Shown in pieces: positions 15,650 through 26,857 of a stretch of DNA of 64,000 nucleotides (positions within the stretch are counted from its first letter, which is position 1; the number at the start of each line of letters is the position of its first letter). A program made the position numbers and the translations under genes. The stretch comes from Maricaulis sp. (lineage in GTDB: Bacteria > Pseudomonadota > Alphaproteobacteria > Caulobacterales > Maricaulaceae). Location: NCBI GenBank assembly GCA_002692855.1, contig NZMJ01000134.1, forward strand, positions 1 to 64,000, given 5' to 3'. Below the pieces are notes generated by a model. That model was not told where the DNA came from, did no database searches, and saw nothing but the letters and a program-made list of their open reading frames with translations.

Positions 15650-17701
15650 TCAGTTCCCGCCTGCCAGGCGTCCCAGGAAGGAGGAAATCGGATCGTCCTC
15701 CTCCTCCGGTTCGGGTTCGGGCTCGTTTCGCGGTGCGCGCCAGCCCGGCTGTGCGGGCAGGGGCTCCACGGGCGCGGCTTCGGCGAAGGCGCGGAAGATC
15801 AGGGCCGGGGGACCGCCGCCACCGGCGCGCTCGGTGGGACTGAAATCGTCATTTCCGACCCAGATCGCCGTCGTCATCCCGTCGACATAGCCGGCGAACC
15901 ATGCGTCGCGATTGTCATTGGTCGTGCCCGTCTTGCCGCCGGCAATGCGGCCGGGAATCCCCGCGGCGCGTCCGGTGCCCGACGTGACCACGCCCTGCAT
16001 CAGTTCGCGCATCCACACGAGCGTGCGGGCATCGAGAACGACTTCCCCGGGGGCTTCATCATCGACATAGAGAACCGCACCGTCGGCGGTCTCGATGCCG
16101 CGAATGGCGTAGGGTTCGGCACGAAAGCCGCCATTGGCGAAGGCGGTGTAGGCGCCGGCCAGTTCCACGGGCGTCACTTCGAATGCGCCGAGCGCCATCG
16201 AGCGGTCGAGGCGGATCTCGCTCTCGATCCCGAGCCGTCGGGCGAGCGCCGCGATATGGCCGCGCCCGGTCTCCTCCGCGACGCGCACCGCCACCATGTT
16301 GGAGCTTTCGATGAAGGCATCGCGCAGCGTCATCGGCCCCGCATAGCGCCCGGAATAGTTTTCCGGCGACCAGTTGCCGTACGAGATGGGAAGATCGTCG
16401 CGCACGTCGCTGGGTGTCAGCCCGCCTTCGAATGCCGCGGCATAGACGAACGCCTTGAAAGACGACCCCGGCTGGCGCCGGGCCAGCACGGCGCGATTAT
16501 ACTGGGAGGCGGCATAGTCCCGCCCGCCCACCATCGCCCGAACCGCTCCGTCCGGGGCAAGGGCGACCATGGCGCCCTGGGTCGCGCCGCGCGCCATGTC
16601 GGGATTGTCGAGAACGCGCGTCATCGCCTGTTCGGCGGCGCGCTGGGCGTCGACGTCCAGCGTCGTGCGCACGATGAGGTCGGCGCGGGCCTCACCGGCC
16701 AGTTCGCGCACCTCTCCGGCAATCCAGTCGAGGAAATACCCGGCACCGGGGCTGGAGGCTTCGCGCGCCACGCGGACCGGGGTCTCGGCGGCCGCGAGGC
16801 GTTCCGCCTCGGTGATCCGTCCCGTCTGGTACATCAGATCGAGCACGACGGTGGCGCGCGCCGCTGCGCGCCCCAGATCATTGACCGGGCTGTAGCGGGA
16901 CGGGGCTTTCAGCAGGCCCGCCAGGATCGCGGCTTCCCCCAGCGAAACCTCGGTGGCGCTGCGGCCGAAATAGCGCTGCGCGGCGGCTTCAACCCCATAG
17001 GTGCCGGCCCCGAAATAGACCCGGTCGAGATAGAGGGCGAGAATTTCATCCTTGGTGAAGCGGTGTTCCAGCTGGAAGGCGAGGATCATCTCCTGGACCT
17101 TGCGCACCAGGGTCCGGTCGCTGGTCAGGAAGAGGTTCTTGGCCAGCTGCTGGGTGATGGTCGAGCCGCCCTGGACGACATGACCTGCCTGCAGGTTGGC
17201 GATCAGGGCGCGGGCCGTGCCGCGCACATCGACACCGAAATGGTCATAGAAGCGCCGGTCCTCGACAGCCAGCACGGCGTCGATCAGGTAAGGCGGCAAT
17301 TCGTCGACGGTCAGCGCCCGCCCGTGCGATGCGCCTCGCCGGGCGATCACCCGGTCCTCGTGGTCGAGAAAGACGATGCCGCCCATGCGGACAGGATCGG
17401 TATCAAGCGTATCGAGGTCAGGCAGTTCGCGGGCGATCGCGACCAGCCAGGCGGCCATGGCGAGGATGCCGAGAATCGCGATCGACAGGACGGGCCGGAT
17501 CAGCAGGGTCCAGCCGCCGCCCTTCCGGCCACCGCCTGAACCTGAACCGCCGCTGCGGCCACCGTCACCCCGGCCATTCCCGTCGCCGCCGCTCCTGGGG
17601 GCCGACCGTCCGTGCACCGGCGCAGGCGGGTGACCCGGCACGCGCCGTTCGGGCACATCGCGCCGCCAGGGCGGCGTCGGCGCATTTCGCCTGTCGACCA
17701 T
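15650..17701 (-). CDS. Bifunctional penicillin-binding protein, PBP1A/1C-type class A
   Basis: 683 residues. A basic, Pro/Gly-rich cytoplasmic tail (1-63), one membrane helix (about 65-90), then a GT51 glycosyltransferase domain with VLAVEDRRFYDHFGVD (catalytic Glu147), GGSTITQQLAKNLFL and EILALYLDRVYFGAGTYGVEAA. The transpeptidase domain shows SSFK (Ser413), SSN and KTGTTNDN motifs. It polymerises lipid II and cross-links peptidoglycan in the periplasm. The end is Pro/Glu rich (RNEPEPEPEEEDD). No PASTA or OB domain is evident. Which of the three class A groups it belongs to needs a tree. Confidence 0.93.
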   Translation of the reverse strand: MVDRRNAPTPPWRRDVPERRVPGHPPAPVHGRSAPRSGGDGNGRGDGGRSGGSGSGGGRKGGGWTLLIRPVLSIAILGILAMAAWLVAIARELPDLDTLDTDPVRMGGIVFLDHEDRVIARRGASHGRALTVDELPPYLIDAVLAVEDRRFYDHFGVDVRGTARALIANLQAGHVVQGGSTITQQLAKNLFLTSDRTLVRKVQEMILAFQLEHRFTKDEILALYLDRVYFGAGTYGVEAAAQRYFGRSATEVSLGEAAILAGLLKAPSRYSPVNDLGRAAARATVVLDLMYQTGRITEAERLAAAETPVRVAREASSPGAGYFLDWIAGEVRELAGEARADLIVRTTLDVDAQRAAEQAMTRVLDNPDMARGATQGAMVALAPDGAVRAMVGGRDYAASQYNRAVLARRQPGSSFKAFVYAAAFEGGLTPSDVRDDLPISYGNWSPENYSGRYAGPMTLRDAFIESSNMVAVRVAEETGRGHIAALARRLGIESEIRLDRSMALGAFEVTPVELAGAYTAFANGGFRAEPYAIRGIETADGAVLYVDDEAPGEVVLDARTLVWMRELMQGVVTSGTGRAAGIPGRIAGGKTGTTNDNRDAWFAGYVDGMTTAIWVGNDDFSPTERAGGGGPPALIFRAFAEAAPVEPLPAQPGWRAPRNEPEPEPEEEDDPISSFLGRLAGGN

Positions 17702-17864
17702 GTCCTCACCCCTCCGGTCCGGACCAAAACCATTCCGGAGACTGTCTATTCGCCTACCGTGATCGCCGAGCGGCGTTAAAGCGGCGTGAATGTGTCACCG
17801 GGAAAGCCTTGCGGCGGGCGGCGATTGCCGCGAACATGGCGGCCTGTCACGCCGAGGGTTTGTC

Positions 17865-18065
17865 ATGTCTCACAGTTTCCGCCGGACCGTCCTGTCCGGG
17901 GCCGCACTTCTTGCCGCCGCCATTGTCCTGGCAGGGTGTTTGTCACCCTATGAAGGCCGCCGCTCGGTTTGTGATGCCAGCGATCCCAATTCACCCGGCT
18001 GGCCCTATTGCCACGGCGCTGAGCCGGGCGGGTCACAGCCGGTGGATTCTCCCAACCGCCTCTAG
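17865..18065 (+). CDS. Small lipoprotein
   Basis: 66 residues from ATG 17865. MSHSFRRTVLSGAALLAAAIVLAGCLSPYEGRR has a positive start, hydrophobic core and lipobox LAGC, so a lipidated product of about 40 residues results. The mature part holds two more Cys (SVCDASD and PYCHG), perhaps a disulfide. No family recognised. Codon use fits the neighbours. Divergent from the PBP gene; it might be an envelope accessory, but that is only positional. Confidence 0.6.
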   Translation: MSHSFRRTVLSGAALLAAAIVLAGCLSPYEGRRSVCDASDPNSPGWPYCHGAEPGGSQPVDSPNRL

Positions 18066-18154
18066 GTCCGCTGGATGAACAGGCGATGATCGCGGCTGTC
18101 AGGCCGCAATCAGACCGGCCGTGCCAGATTTCTCCCGACATCAGGGAGGGTCAC

Positions 18155-18442
18155 ATGGTCATCACACCGGAAATCGAACTGGCCGCAGTTTCAGGCGGCA
18201 TAGCCCTGCTCATCGGCGGCGCAGTGGTCGCCTTCGGTCATCGCGCGGTGCTGGGCGCGGCGCTGCGTATCGCCGGGTTTTTCGCCCGCCGCCGCCTGTT
18301 CTCGACCTTGACGCTCGGCGCGATCACGTCGGGAGGCTTGGCCGTTGCGAGCGCGACCGGGCTGGAGCCGGCCGCTGCGGGTGACGCCTTTTCCTTCTTT
18401 CAGGACAATCTGACCGAGGCGATCCGCGCAATGGGCGGCTAG
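18155..18442 (+). CDS. Small membrane protein of unknown function
   Basis: 95 residues from ATG 18155, preceded by CAGGGAGGG at good spacing. Two hydrophobic stretches (about 9-30 and 48-65) are separated by a basic loop with ARRR, so an inner-membrane protein with two helices is likely. The C-terminal part FSFFQDNLTEAIRAMGG is amphipathic. No family recognised. Confidence 0.6.
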   Translation: MVITPEIELAAVSGGIALLIGGAVVAFGHRAVLGAALRIAGFFARRRLFSTLTLGAITSGGLAVASATGLEPAAAGDAFSFFQDNLTEAIRAMGG

Positions 18443-18450
18443 GGCCGACG

Positions 18451-18990
18451 TCACGCGGCAGGCGGTTCGTTCTCGGTGTGGGTGAAGTCGAAGCCCATGT
18501 CCCGGCCGCCATAGCTGCCGCTTTCAAAATGGTCGGCGGCTTCCTTGAAATAGTTGACGAGGTGGGCGTAGAGGACGGCGTTGAACTCGGTCAGGCGTTC
18601 GGGTGTCAACGGCAGCCGAAAGTCGAAGTCCGGTCCGCCGGTGATCGAAACGTCGAGATCGGGGCCCTGCTTCGCAGCCGTGAGCACAACGCGGATCCAG
18701 TCACCGGTTTCCGAAACCCGCACCGCCAGGCCGAAGCCGACAGGCGCGAGCGGCAAGAACCCCTTTCCTGAAACAGAGAATGCGCCTGACCCGTAATTCT
18801 GGGGCAACCAGGCACCGGTCGGCGGCACCAGCCAGACGCATTTGCGATCATCGCCCAGATATTTGCAGAAGCTGTCGGCCAGTTGCTCGGCAAATGACCG
18901 GATCAGGGCATAATTCCCCAGGCTGGCTTCGCCGTATCGCGAGGCCGCTTCGGCAAGCCGGTCGAAACGGGTCGGTGACTCTTCGGACAT
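18451..18990 (-). CDS. Hypothetical cytoplasmic protein
   Basis: 179 residues, AGGGAG before the ATG. No signal or membrane segment. Contains CVWLVPPTGAWLPQNYGSGAFSVSGKGFLPLAPVGFGLAVRV, then RVVLTAAKQGPDLDVSI and LPLTPERLTEFNAVLYAHLVNYF. The layout (alternating strands, C-terminal helices) suggests a compact alpha/beta fold, but I do not recognise the family. Convergent with the small membrane protein gene, eight bases apart. Confidence 0.65.
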   Translation of the reverse strand: MSEESPTRFDRLAEAASRYGEASLGNYALIRSFAEQLADSFCKYLGDDRKCVWLVPPTGAWLPQNYGSGAFSVSGKGFLPLAPVGFGLAVRVSETGDWIRVVLTAAKQGPDLDVSITGGPDFDFRLPLTPERLTEFNAVLYAHLVNYFKEAADHFESGSYGGRDMGFDFTHTENEPPAA

Positions 18991-19050
18991 TTATCGCTCC
19001 CTGCTGGCCTGATTGCAGGCTAGTCTGCCAGCCGATGCAAGGGGACGTTC

Positions 19051-20076
19051 ATGCGTATTGCTGTTTTTCTGGCCGGCCTGTCGCTGATCGCGGCGTGTTC
19101 ACCGGCGCAGTCGCCCGAACCGGCCGCAGCGCAGGCGGCCGCGCCTGCCCCGCTCTGGTCGACGCTGGACGGCAGCGCGCCGCTGGTCATCGCGCATCGC
19201 GGAGCCTCCGGAGAGCGTCCCGAGCACACGATCGCAGCCTATCTTCGCGGGATCGAACAGGGCGCGGACGTGATCGAACCCGACCTGGTGGTCACGGCGG
19301 ACGGGGTGCTGGTTGCGCGCCATGATGCCTATCTGTCCACCACCACGAATGTTTCCGCGCACGGCGAGTTCGCCGACCGGCGGCGGGTCCTGTTCGGGCG
19401 GGACGACTGGTGGGTGCAGGACTTCACGCTGGCCGAGTTGCGCACGCTGCGCGCGGTTCAGCCGCAGGAAGGCCGCGAACGCTCCTTCGATGGAGTCTTC
19501 ATGGTGCCGACCTTTGAAGAGATTCTCGACCTGGTCGATGAACAGCAGGCGGCATGCGGCTGCACAATCGGGCTCGAACCGGAGGTGAAGCATCCCGCCG
19601 TCTTTGCCGAGGCGGGTCTGGACCCCTTGCCCCTGCTGCTGACTGCGCTGCGGGCCCGCGATCTAGACCGTGCCGACGCGCCGGTGATGGTCCAGTCCTT
19701 CGATGCGGGCTTCCTGCAGCGGATGAATGCGCAGAGCGATGTGCGCCTGGCGATGCTCTATTCGGGTCCCGATGATCCGGACGGGGATGCCGACGGCCTG
19801 CCGATCGAAGCCATTGCGCTGTTTGCCGACGGGGTCGGGCCTTACAAGGGTCTTTTGTTCAACGCGGACGGCGCGTCGTCAGGCTATGTCGAGGCGGCGC
19901 ACGCGCTGGGCCTTGCCGTACACACCTGGACGGTGCGCGATGATCGCGATCCGGTCGTCGGCGAGACGGTCGAGGACGAGTTGCGTGCGCTCTACGCGCT
20001 GGGCGTAGACGGGGTGTTTGCCGATTTCCCGGCGACCGCCGTGAGGGTGCGCGATTCCATGCATCCCGAGGGCTGA
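19051..20076 (+). CDS. glpQ: Glycerophosphodiester phosphodiesterase, lipoprotein
   Basis: 341 residues. Lipobox signal peptide MRIAVFLAGLSLIAACSPAQ. GDPD TIM-barrel motifs: LVIAHRGASGERPEHTIAAY (catalytic His), GADVIEPDLVVTADGVLVARHD (metal-binding Glu, Asp and second His), LEPEVKHP, QSFDAG, and the terminal LGVDGVFADFPATA. Hydrolyses glycerophosphodiesters from phospholipid turnover to glycerol 3-phosphate, probably in the periplasm. AAGGGGA before the ATG. Length and layout are closer to periplasmic GlpQ than cytosolic UgpQ. Confidence 0.92.
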   Translation: MRIAVFLAGLSLIAACSPAQSPEPAAAQAAAPAPLWSTLDGSAPLVIAHRGASGERPEHTIAAYLRGIEQGADVIEPDLVVTADGVLVARHDAYLSTTTNVSAHGEFADRRRVLFGRDDWWVQDFTLAELRTLRAVQPQEGRERSFDGVFMVPTFEEILDLVDEQQAACGCTIGLEPEVKHPAVFAEAGLDPLPLLLTALRARDLDRADAPVMVQSFDAGFLQRMNAQSDVRLAMLYSGPDDPDGDADGLPIEAIALFADGVGPYKGLLFNADGASSGYVEAAHALGLAVHTWTVRDDRDPVVGETVEDELRALYALGVDGVFADFPATAVRVRDSMHPEG

Positions 20077-20099
20077 CCGACCCTGGCACCCGACAAAGA

Positions 20100-20129
20100 A
20101 AACGGCCGCCGGATCACCGGCGGCCGTTT
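20100..20129. terminator. Bidirectional terminator between glpQ and cspA
   Basis: Thirteen-base stem AAACGGCCGCCGG / CCGGCGGCCGTTT with an ATCA loop, between convergent genes; A-tract on one side and T-tract on the other fit termination in both directions. Confidence 0.87.
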
Positions 20130-20151
20130 CCAATTCCGATACGGGCGGAAT

Positions 20152-20364
20152 TTATTCGGCGTACTGCAGATTGACCGCCTTCGGACCCTTGCCGCGACGA
20201 TCCGGCTCGGTGTCAAACGACACGCGCTGGCCATCGTCGAGACCCGGAAGACCGGACGACTGGATCGCGGTGATGTGGACGAAAACGTCCGTGCCGCCAT
20301 CGTCGGGGGTGATAAAGCCGAAGCCCTTCGACTTGTTGAAGAATTTGACCGTACCTGTGGCCAT
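20152..20364 (-). CDS. cspA: Cold-shock domain protein (CspA family)
   Basis: 70 residues from ATG 20364; an in-frame upstream ATG (20412) would add 16 basic residues that are not part of the fold. RNP1 [10 protein letters not shown] and RNP2 DVFVHITAI are intact, and [27 protein letters not shown] complete a single OB-fold. It binds single-stranded RNA/DNA as an RNA chaperone. The roughly 290 bases upstream, to the next gene, hold no convincing gene and may contain a structured 5' leader, as many csp genes have. Confidence 0.95.
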   Translation of the reverse strand: MATGTVKFFNKSKGFGFITPDDGGTDVFVHITAIQSSGLPGLDDGQRVSFDTEPDRRGKGPKAVNLQYAE

Positions 20365-20658
20365 GATGGGGAACCTTCCCGCTGCACGCCGCGTCCGGCG
20401 CAATTCACTCATCCCGCCAGCGTCCCGGCGGGGCAGTCAGGCAACGACGTTCGGGGAAGGCTGTTTTTGTCATTTCCGGCAAGCCGGACATTCACCACAG
20501 AATTCCGCCGGGCCATTAAAGGCCGCCCGTGCATCGGCAGATATGAAGCCTTACATGGCAAAGCGCAAGAAAAACTGTCCGCCCAGCCTTGTGGGCTCTA
20601 GTATCCACGCCCATCGGCGCGATTTCGTTTTCCGCGTCAAACCGCATGGACGGATCCG

Positions 20659-20976
20659 ATGACACGCCGCCGCCGCGCCTTTCTGGAACGCACGCATCGT
20701 GCTCGCGAACGCGCGTCGCGGGCCTCGCGGGAGTTCAACCCGTCCGGGATGATCCGGCTGGCGGGGCTGGGGGCAGCGGCGATGATCGGGCTGGCGGTCT
20801 TTGTCGGTTTCGCGGGCGGGGATCGCTATCTCGACCGGGTTGCGGGATTGCAGGCGCTGACCCGTCCGGTCTTCCTCGGCACGACCTGGCTCGACCTGAT
20901 CGCCATCGGGATGGTTGCCCTGATCGTCGGCGTGGTGCTGTTGCGGTCGCGGCGAGGCGCGCAAAGCGACGACTGA
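20659..20976 (+). CDS. Two-helix membrane protein, hypothetical
   Basis: 105 residues. A very basic N-terminus (MTRRRRAFLERTHRARERASRA) is followed by two hydrophobic helices (about 32-52 and 75-95) and a short polar tail. Probably an inner-membrane protein with a cytosolic, nucleic-acid- or lipid-contacting basic arm. No family recognised. It precedes asd by 94 bases on the same strand. Confidence 0.55.
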   Translation: MTRRRRAFLERTHRARERASRASREFNPSGMIRLAGLGAAAMIGLAVFVGFAGGDRYLDRVAGLQALTRPVFLGTTWLDLIAIGMVALIVGVVLLRSRRGAQSDD

Positions 20977-21070
20977 CGCGGCACGGCATTATTCGCACCT
21001 GCCCCCTCCCGCCCGGTACGCGGAGGGTCTATGTGCAGGCCTTCGATACAATCGGCGAAGCGAGACCATC

Positions 21071-22087
21071 ATGGGTGTGAGAGTTGCGGTCCTGGGGGCC
21101 ACCGGCGCGGTCGGCAAGGAGATGCTGACCATTCTCGACGAGCGGCTGTTTCCCGCCGACACCATTCATGCCCTTGCCAGCCGCAAGTCCATCGGTGTCG
21201 AGGTTTCCTATGGCGACCGGGACCTGAAGGTCGAGGATTCCGATACGTTCGATTTCTCCAAGGTCGACCTGGTGCTGGCTTCGGCCGGCGCGGATATATC
21301 CAAGGCGATGGCCGGAAAGATCACCGCCGCCGGGGCGATGATGGTGGACAATTCGTCGGCCTTCCGGATGGATCCCGACGTTCCGCTGGTCGTACCGGAA
21401 GTGAACCCGGACGCGCTCGACGGGGCGAAGAAGAAGCGCATCGTCGCCAATCCGAACTGCTCGACCATCCAGACGGTGGTGGCGCTGAAGCCCCTGCATG
21501 ACCTGGCGAAGATCACGCGCGTGACCTGCGCGACCTACCAGTCGGTTTCCGGTGCGGGCAATGCGGCGATGGACGAGCTGTGGCGCCAGACGCGCGGCAT
21601 TTTCGTCAATGACGAGATCCAGAAGGAAGAGTTTTCCAAACAGATCGCCTTCAACGTCATTCCGATGATCGGCGATTTCATGGATGGCGGATCGACCACC
21701 GAAGAGTGGAAAATGACCGCCGAGACCAAGAAAATCCTCGATCCGAAGATCAAGCTGTTTGCGACCTGTGTGCGCGTCCCGGTCTTTGTCGGCCACGCCG
21801 TTGCCGCGCATGTCGAATTCGAGAACGAGATTTCCGCCAAGAAGGCGCGCGAGATCCTGCGCGAGGCACCGGGCGTGATGCTGATCGACAAGGCCGAGGA
21901 TGACGGCTTCGTCACGCCGGTTGAATGCGTCGGCGAGTTCGCCGTCTTCGTCAGCCGCGTGCGCGAAGACCCGACGGTGGACAACGGCCTGGCCCTGTGG
22001 ATCGTGGCCGACAATCTGCGCAAGGGTGCGGCGCTCAATGCCGTGCAGATCGCGGAGAGCCTGAACAATCGCGGATTGCTCGGCTAG
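21071..22087 (+). CDS. asd: Aspartate-semialdehyde dehydrogenase
   Basis: 338 residues, typical for bacterial Asd. NADP-binding VAVLGATGAVGKEMLTIL at the N-terminus, SRKSIG, VDNSSAFRMDPDVPLVVPEVN, catalytic Cys in IVANPNCSTIQ, and the substrate residues in YQSVSGAGNAAMDEL and RVPVFVGHAVAAHVEF. Reduces aspartyl phosphate to the semialdehyde for lysine, diaminopimelate, methionine and threonine synthesis. No other amino-acid pathway gene is adjacent. rarD follows after 94 bases. Confidence 0.96.
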   Translation: MGVRVAVLGATGAVGKEMLTILDERLFPADTIHALASRKSIGVEVSYGDRDLKVEDSDTFDFSKVDLVLASAGADISKAMAGKITAAGAMMVDNSSAFRMDPDVPLVVPEVNPDALDGAKKKRIVANPNCSTIQTVVALKPLHDLAKITRVTCATYQSVSGAGNAAMDELWRQTRGIFVNDEIQKEEFSKQIAFNVIPMIGDFMDGGSTTEEWKMTAETKKILDPKIKLFATCVRVPVFVGHAVAAHVEFENEISAKKAREILREAPGVMLIDKAEDDGFVTPVECVGEFAVFVSRVREDPTVDNGLALWIVADNLRKGAALNAVQIAESLNNRGLLG

Positions 22088-22181
22088 CCCCACATTTCCG
22101 CAAGCCGCCCCTGCGCAAATTCCGGGTGTCAGGGGCGGCGAAGCGCTCCTATATGCGGGCCTCCCTTCCGGAGGTTTCGCC

Positions 22182-23078
22182 ATGCCCCCCACGCAGCAAC
22201 CTGAATCGATGCGGGCCGGAATAGCCGCCCTGTCGGGCTATGCGATCTGGGGGCTGTCACCGATCTTCTACAAGCTGCTGGGGTTTGCCAGCGCCAGCGA
22301 GATCGTCCTTCACCGGGCGGTCTGGTCGGTGCCGACCCTGCTCCTGGTCATCTGGGCGGGACGCAACTGGACCGCCGTGGTCAGCGCCTTCACGCGGCCG
22401 CGCGTGCTTGGCCTGCTGCTCGTCTCGGCCCTGCTGATCGCGGCGAACTGGTGGACCTTCATCTTCGCGGTCAATGAAGGCCGGGTGCTGGAAGTCTCGC
22501 TGGGGTATTTCATCAACCCGCTGATGAATGTCGCCGTCGGACTGGTCGTGTTCCGCGAAAAGCTGGGACCGTGGCGGTTCGCGGCCATCGGCCTCGCCCT
22601 GATCGGGGTGATCAACCAGATTGTCTCGGTCGGGCATCTGCCGCTGCTGGCGCTGTTCCTGGCGGTGACGTTCACGGCCTATGGCTATATCCGCAAGACG
22701 ATCGCGGTCGATGGCCGCGTCGGGATGCTGGTGGAAACCCTGATCATCGCCGTGCCGTCCATCGTGGTGCTCGGCTTCATCCAGGCGGGCGGCGAGGGGC
22801 ATTTCACCCACGGGCCAGTCAATGCGCTTCTCCTCATCCTCACCGGACCAATGACGGTCGCGCCGTTGCTGCTGTTCATCATCGGGGCGCGGGGCCTGAA
22901 CATGGCGACGATCGGCATCCTGCAATTCGTCGCACCGACCCTGCAATTTGCGATCGCGGTCGCCTATGGTGAGACCTTCACCCCGGCGCACGCGGTGACA
23001 TTCGGCTTTATCTGGGCGGGTCTCGCCTGCTTTACCGTCTCGATGCTGCGCCGCTCGAAGAAAGAGGTTGCCGCTTGA
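22182..23078 (+). CDS. rarD: EamA/RarD-type transporter
   Basis: 298 residues with about ten predicted membrane helices. The N-terminus AALSGYAIWGLSPIFYKLLGFASASEIVLHRAVWS is the RarD subfamily signature, and LEVSLGYFINPLMNVAVGLVVFREKL marks the end of the first EamA repeat. Members of this drug/metabolite transporter family move small metabolites or chloramphenicol-like compounds; the substrate here is unknown. The start of the next gene overlaps its stop by four bases, so the two are coupled. Confidence 0.92.
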   Translation: MPPTQQPESMRAGIAALSGYAIWGLSPIFYKLLGFASASEIVLHRAVWSVPTLLLVIWAGRNWTAVVSAFTRPRVLGLLLVSALLIAANWWTFIFAVNEGRVLEVSLGYFINPLMNVAVGLVVFREKLGPWRFAAIGLALIGVINQIVSVGHLPLLALFLAVTFTAYGYIRKTIAVDGRVGMLVETLIIAVPSIVVLGFIQAGGEGHFTHGPVNALLLILTGPMTVAPLLLFIIGARGLNMATIGILQFVAPTLQFAIAVAYGETFTPAHAVTFGFIWAGLACFTVSMLRRSKKEVAA

Positions 23079-24025
23079 CCGGATTTCCCGCGCCGCAGCG
23101 CATCGCCACCAATGGTATCGAACTGAGCGTCCATATCGGCGGGCCGGAAGACGGACAGCCTGCCCTTCTGGTCCATGGCTGGCCCGAGCTCGGGCATTCC
23201 TGGAAGCCGGTCTGGGAGGATCTGGTCGCAGCAGGCCTGCGGGTGATTGCGCCGGATCTGCGCGGCTATGGGGCGTCGGATGCTCCCGAAGGCGCGGACA
23301 ATTATGCCATCGACCCGCTGGTCGCGGACCTGACGGGGCTGCTCGATGCGCTCGGCATCGAAAAGGCGATCTGGTGCGGGCATGACTGGGGCGGGATCAT
23401 CGTCTGGCATGGCGCGATGCTGGCGGCCGACCGGGTGGCCGGCGTGATCGGCGTGAGCACACCGCATCTGCCGCGCGCCTCGCAGCCGCCCATCGAGACC
23501 TTCCGCGAGCTTGGCGGCGAGGACCACTATATCGTCCGCTTTCAGGACGAAGGATCCGAGCGGGCCTTTGAAGGACGGGAGGATGACTTCTTCGCCTATA
23601 TCTTCGGCCCGCCCGTGCCGCCGGCAATGATCGACAAGCTCTATCCGGAGATCACGCACCTCGTGAAGAACTTCGCGTCCTTCGAGGGCCGGGCGGAGAA
23701 GCGCATTGTCGTCCCGCCCGAGGAACGCGCCGTCTATGCCGAGGCCTATCGCAAGACCGGCTTCACCACGACGACGCATCTCTACCGGAATTTCGATGCC
23801 AACTGGGAGCGGATGGGCGGGGTCGATCACCGCCTCGCCATGCCCTGCCTGATGGTGTCTGCGGACAGCGATTTTGCCCTGCCGCCGAAGCTGACGCGCT
23901 GGATGCCGGCGCTGTGCAAGGACCTCGAAATGCACGTGCTGGAGGGCTGCGGCCACTGGACGATGTGGGAAAAGCCGAAAGCGCTGGCGGCGCTGATCAC
24001 CGATTGGGTGGGGAGAAGGTTTTAG
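23075..24025 (+). CDS. Alpha/beta hydrolase, epoxide-hydrolase type
   Basis: 316 residues, TTG start coupled to rarD (overlap of four bases). HGWPELGHSWKPVW gives the oxyanion HGWP motif, APDLRGYGASDAPEG is typical of soluble epoxide hydrolases, and the nucleophile elbow GHDWGGIIVWH carries Asp, which favours epoxide hydrolase or dehalogenase chemistry over esterase. The His of the triad lies in GCGHWTMWEKP. Tyr residues of the cap (HLYRNF) may serve as ring-opening acids. The coupling to a RarD transporter may mean a shared substrate, which is a guess. Confidence 0.88.
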   Translation: MTGFPAPQRIATNGIELSVHIGGPEDGQPALLVHGWPELGHSWKPVWEDLVAAGLRVIAPDLRGYGASDAPEGADNYAIDPLVADLTGLLDALGIEKAIWCGHDWGGIIVWHGAMLAADRVAGVIGVSTPHLPRASQPPIETFRELGGEDHYIVRFQDEGSERAFEGREDDFFAYIFGPPVPPAMIDKLYPEITHLVKNFASFEGRAEKRIVVPPEERAVYAEAYRKTGFTTTTHLYRNFDANWERMGGVDHRLAMPCLMVSADSDFALPPKLTRWMPALCKDLEMHVLEGCGHWTMWEKPKALAALITDWVGRRF

Positions 24026-24046
24026 CGGGCTCCCGAGCAGTGGTCA

Positions 24047-24365
24047 GTCTGGACCCCGGCTTTCGCCGGGGTGACGTTTCCGGACTTGTGATGAGCAGGT
24101 CGGCGGCGATCCAGGAAAACCCCTCATCCGGCCTTCGGCCACCTTCTCCCCCAAGGGGAGAAGGAAGAGGCGTTTCCCGTCATTCCCGCGAAGGCGGGAA
24201 TCCAGAGGGACTTAGAATCTGGACCCCCGCCTTCGCGGGAGTGACGTCTCTTCGCAGGGATCCCGGCAGCAAAACCCCTCACCCTCCCCATCCTCACTGT
24301 CGGTTCGGAAAGGGCCCCTCCCTCTCCCTTGAGAGAGAGGGAAAGACGTGCGGCCCTGGAAAGGA
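24047..24365. repeat. Cluster of palindromic intergenic repeats upstream of katG
   Basis: The 492-base gap before katG contains five or more palindromic units: a CCCCGGCTTTCGCCGGGG type at 24053-24070, a CCCTCATCCGGCC...CCAAGGGGAGAAGG unit at 24116-24167, two CCCGCGAAGGCGGGAATCCAG-type units at 24183-24245 in opposite orientation, and a CCCTCTCCCTTGAGAGAGAGGG unit near 24322-24345. No open reading frame there looks real. These are the same families found at 1.9, 26.8, 30.1, 46.8, 48.5 and 56.5 kb. Confidence 0.75.
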
Positions 24366-24417
24366 CGCGCGTCAGGGTGAGGGGGCATAGCCCTACTCAC
24401 TTCCTCTATACCTGACC

Positions 24418-26677
<2,260 letters not shown>

Positions 26678-26704
26678 TCGCAGGGTGCGGCGTCTTGAAC
26701 CGTG

Positions 26705-26734
26705 GGGACGGGCCTTCGGGTCCGTCCCTTTTTT
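26705..26734 (+). terminator. katG terminator with UUCG tetraloop
   Basis: Ten-base stem GGGACGGGCC / GGTCCGTCCC (one G-T pair) closed by a TTCG tetraloop and followed by six T. It lies 28 bases beyond the katG stop. Confidence 0.9.
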
Positions 26735-26749
26735 GTTTCGCGTGCGTTT

Positions 26750-26853
26750 TCCCCCTCTCCCCCCGGGGGAGAGGGGTCAGGGGTGAGGGGTAATTGTTAA
26801 AAACCCCTCATCCGGCCTGCGGCCACCTTCTCCCCCAAGGGGAGAAGGAAGGT
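26750..26853. repeat. Palindromic repeats downstream of katG
   Basis: A CCCTCTCCCCCCGGGGGAGAGGG palindrome (about 26753-26776) followed by GTGAGGGG and then, at 26800-26851, a copy of the CCCTCATCCGGCC...GGGGAGAAGG unit. Over about 52 bases the latter differs at one position from the unit at 24116-24167 and has the same orientation, so katG lies between direct repeats. Confidence 0.8.
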
Positions 26854-26857
26854 GTCG

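Noticed and set aside
14154..15890. 578-codon plus-strand frame over the acidic lipoprotein gene
   Set aside because: Shadow of the acidic lipoprotein gene, whose start, lipobox and RBS are clear; the opposing frame is biased by the D/E codons.
20543..20662. Short basic open frame (about 39 codons) with a four-base overlap to the membrane protein at 20659
   Set aside because: It has the coupling geometry of a gene but no ribosome-binding site, no recognised motif and no conservation evidence; kept as unlikely.
24047..24365. Repeat cluster considered as a CRISPR array
   Set aside because: Units differ in type, length and spacing and are palindromic families, not regular repeats with unique spacers; no cas genes nearby.
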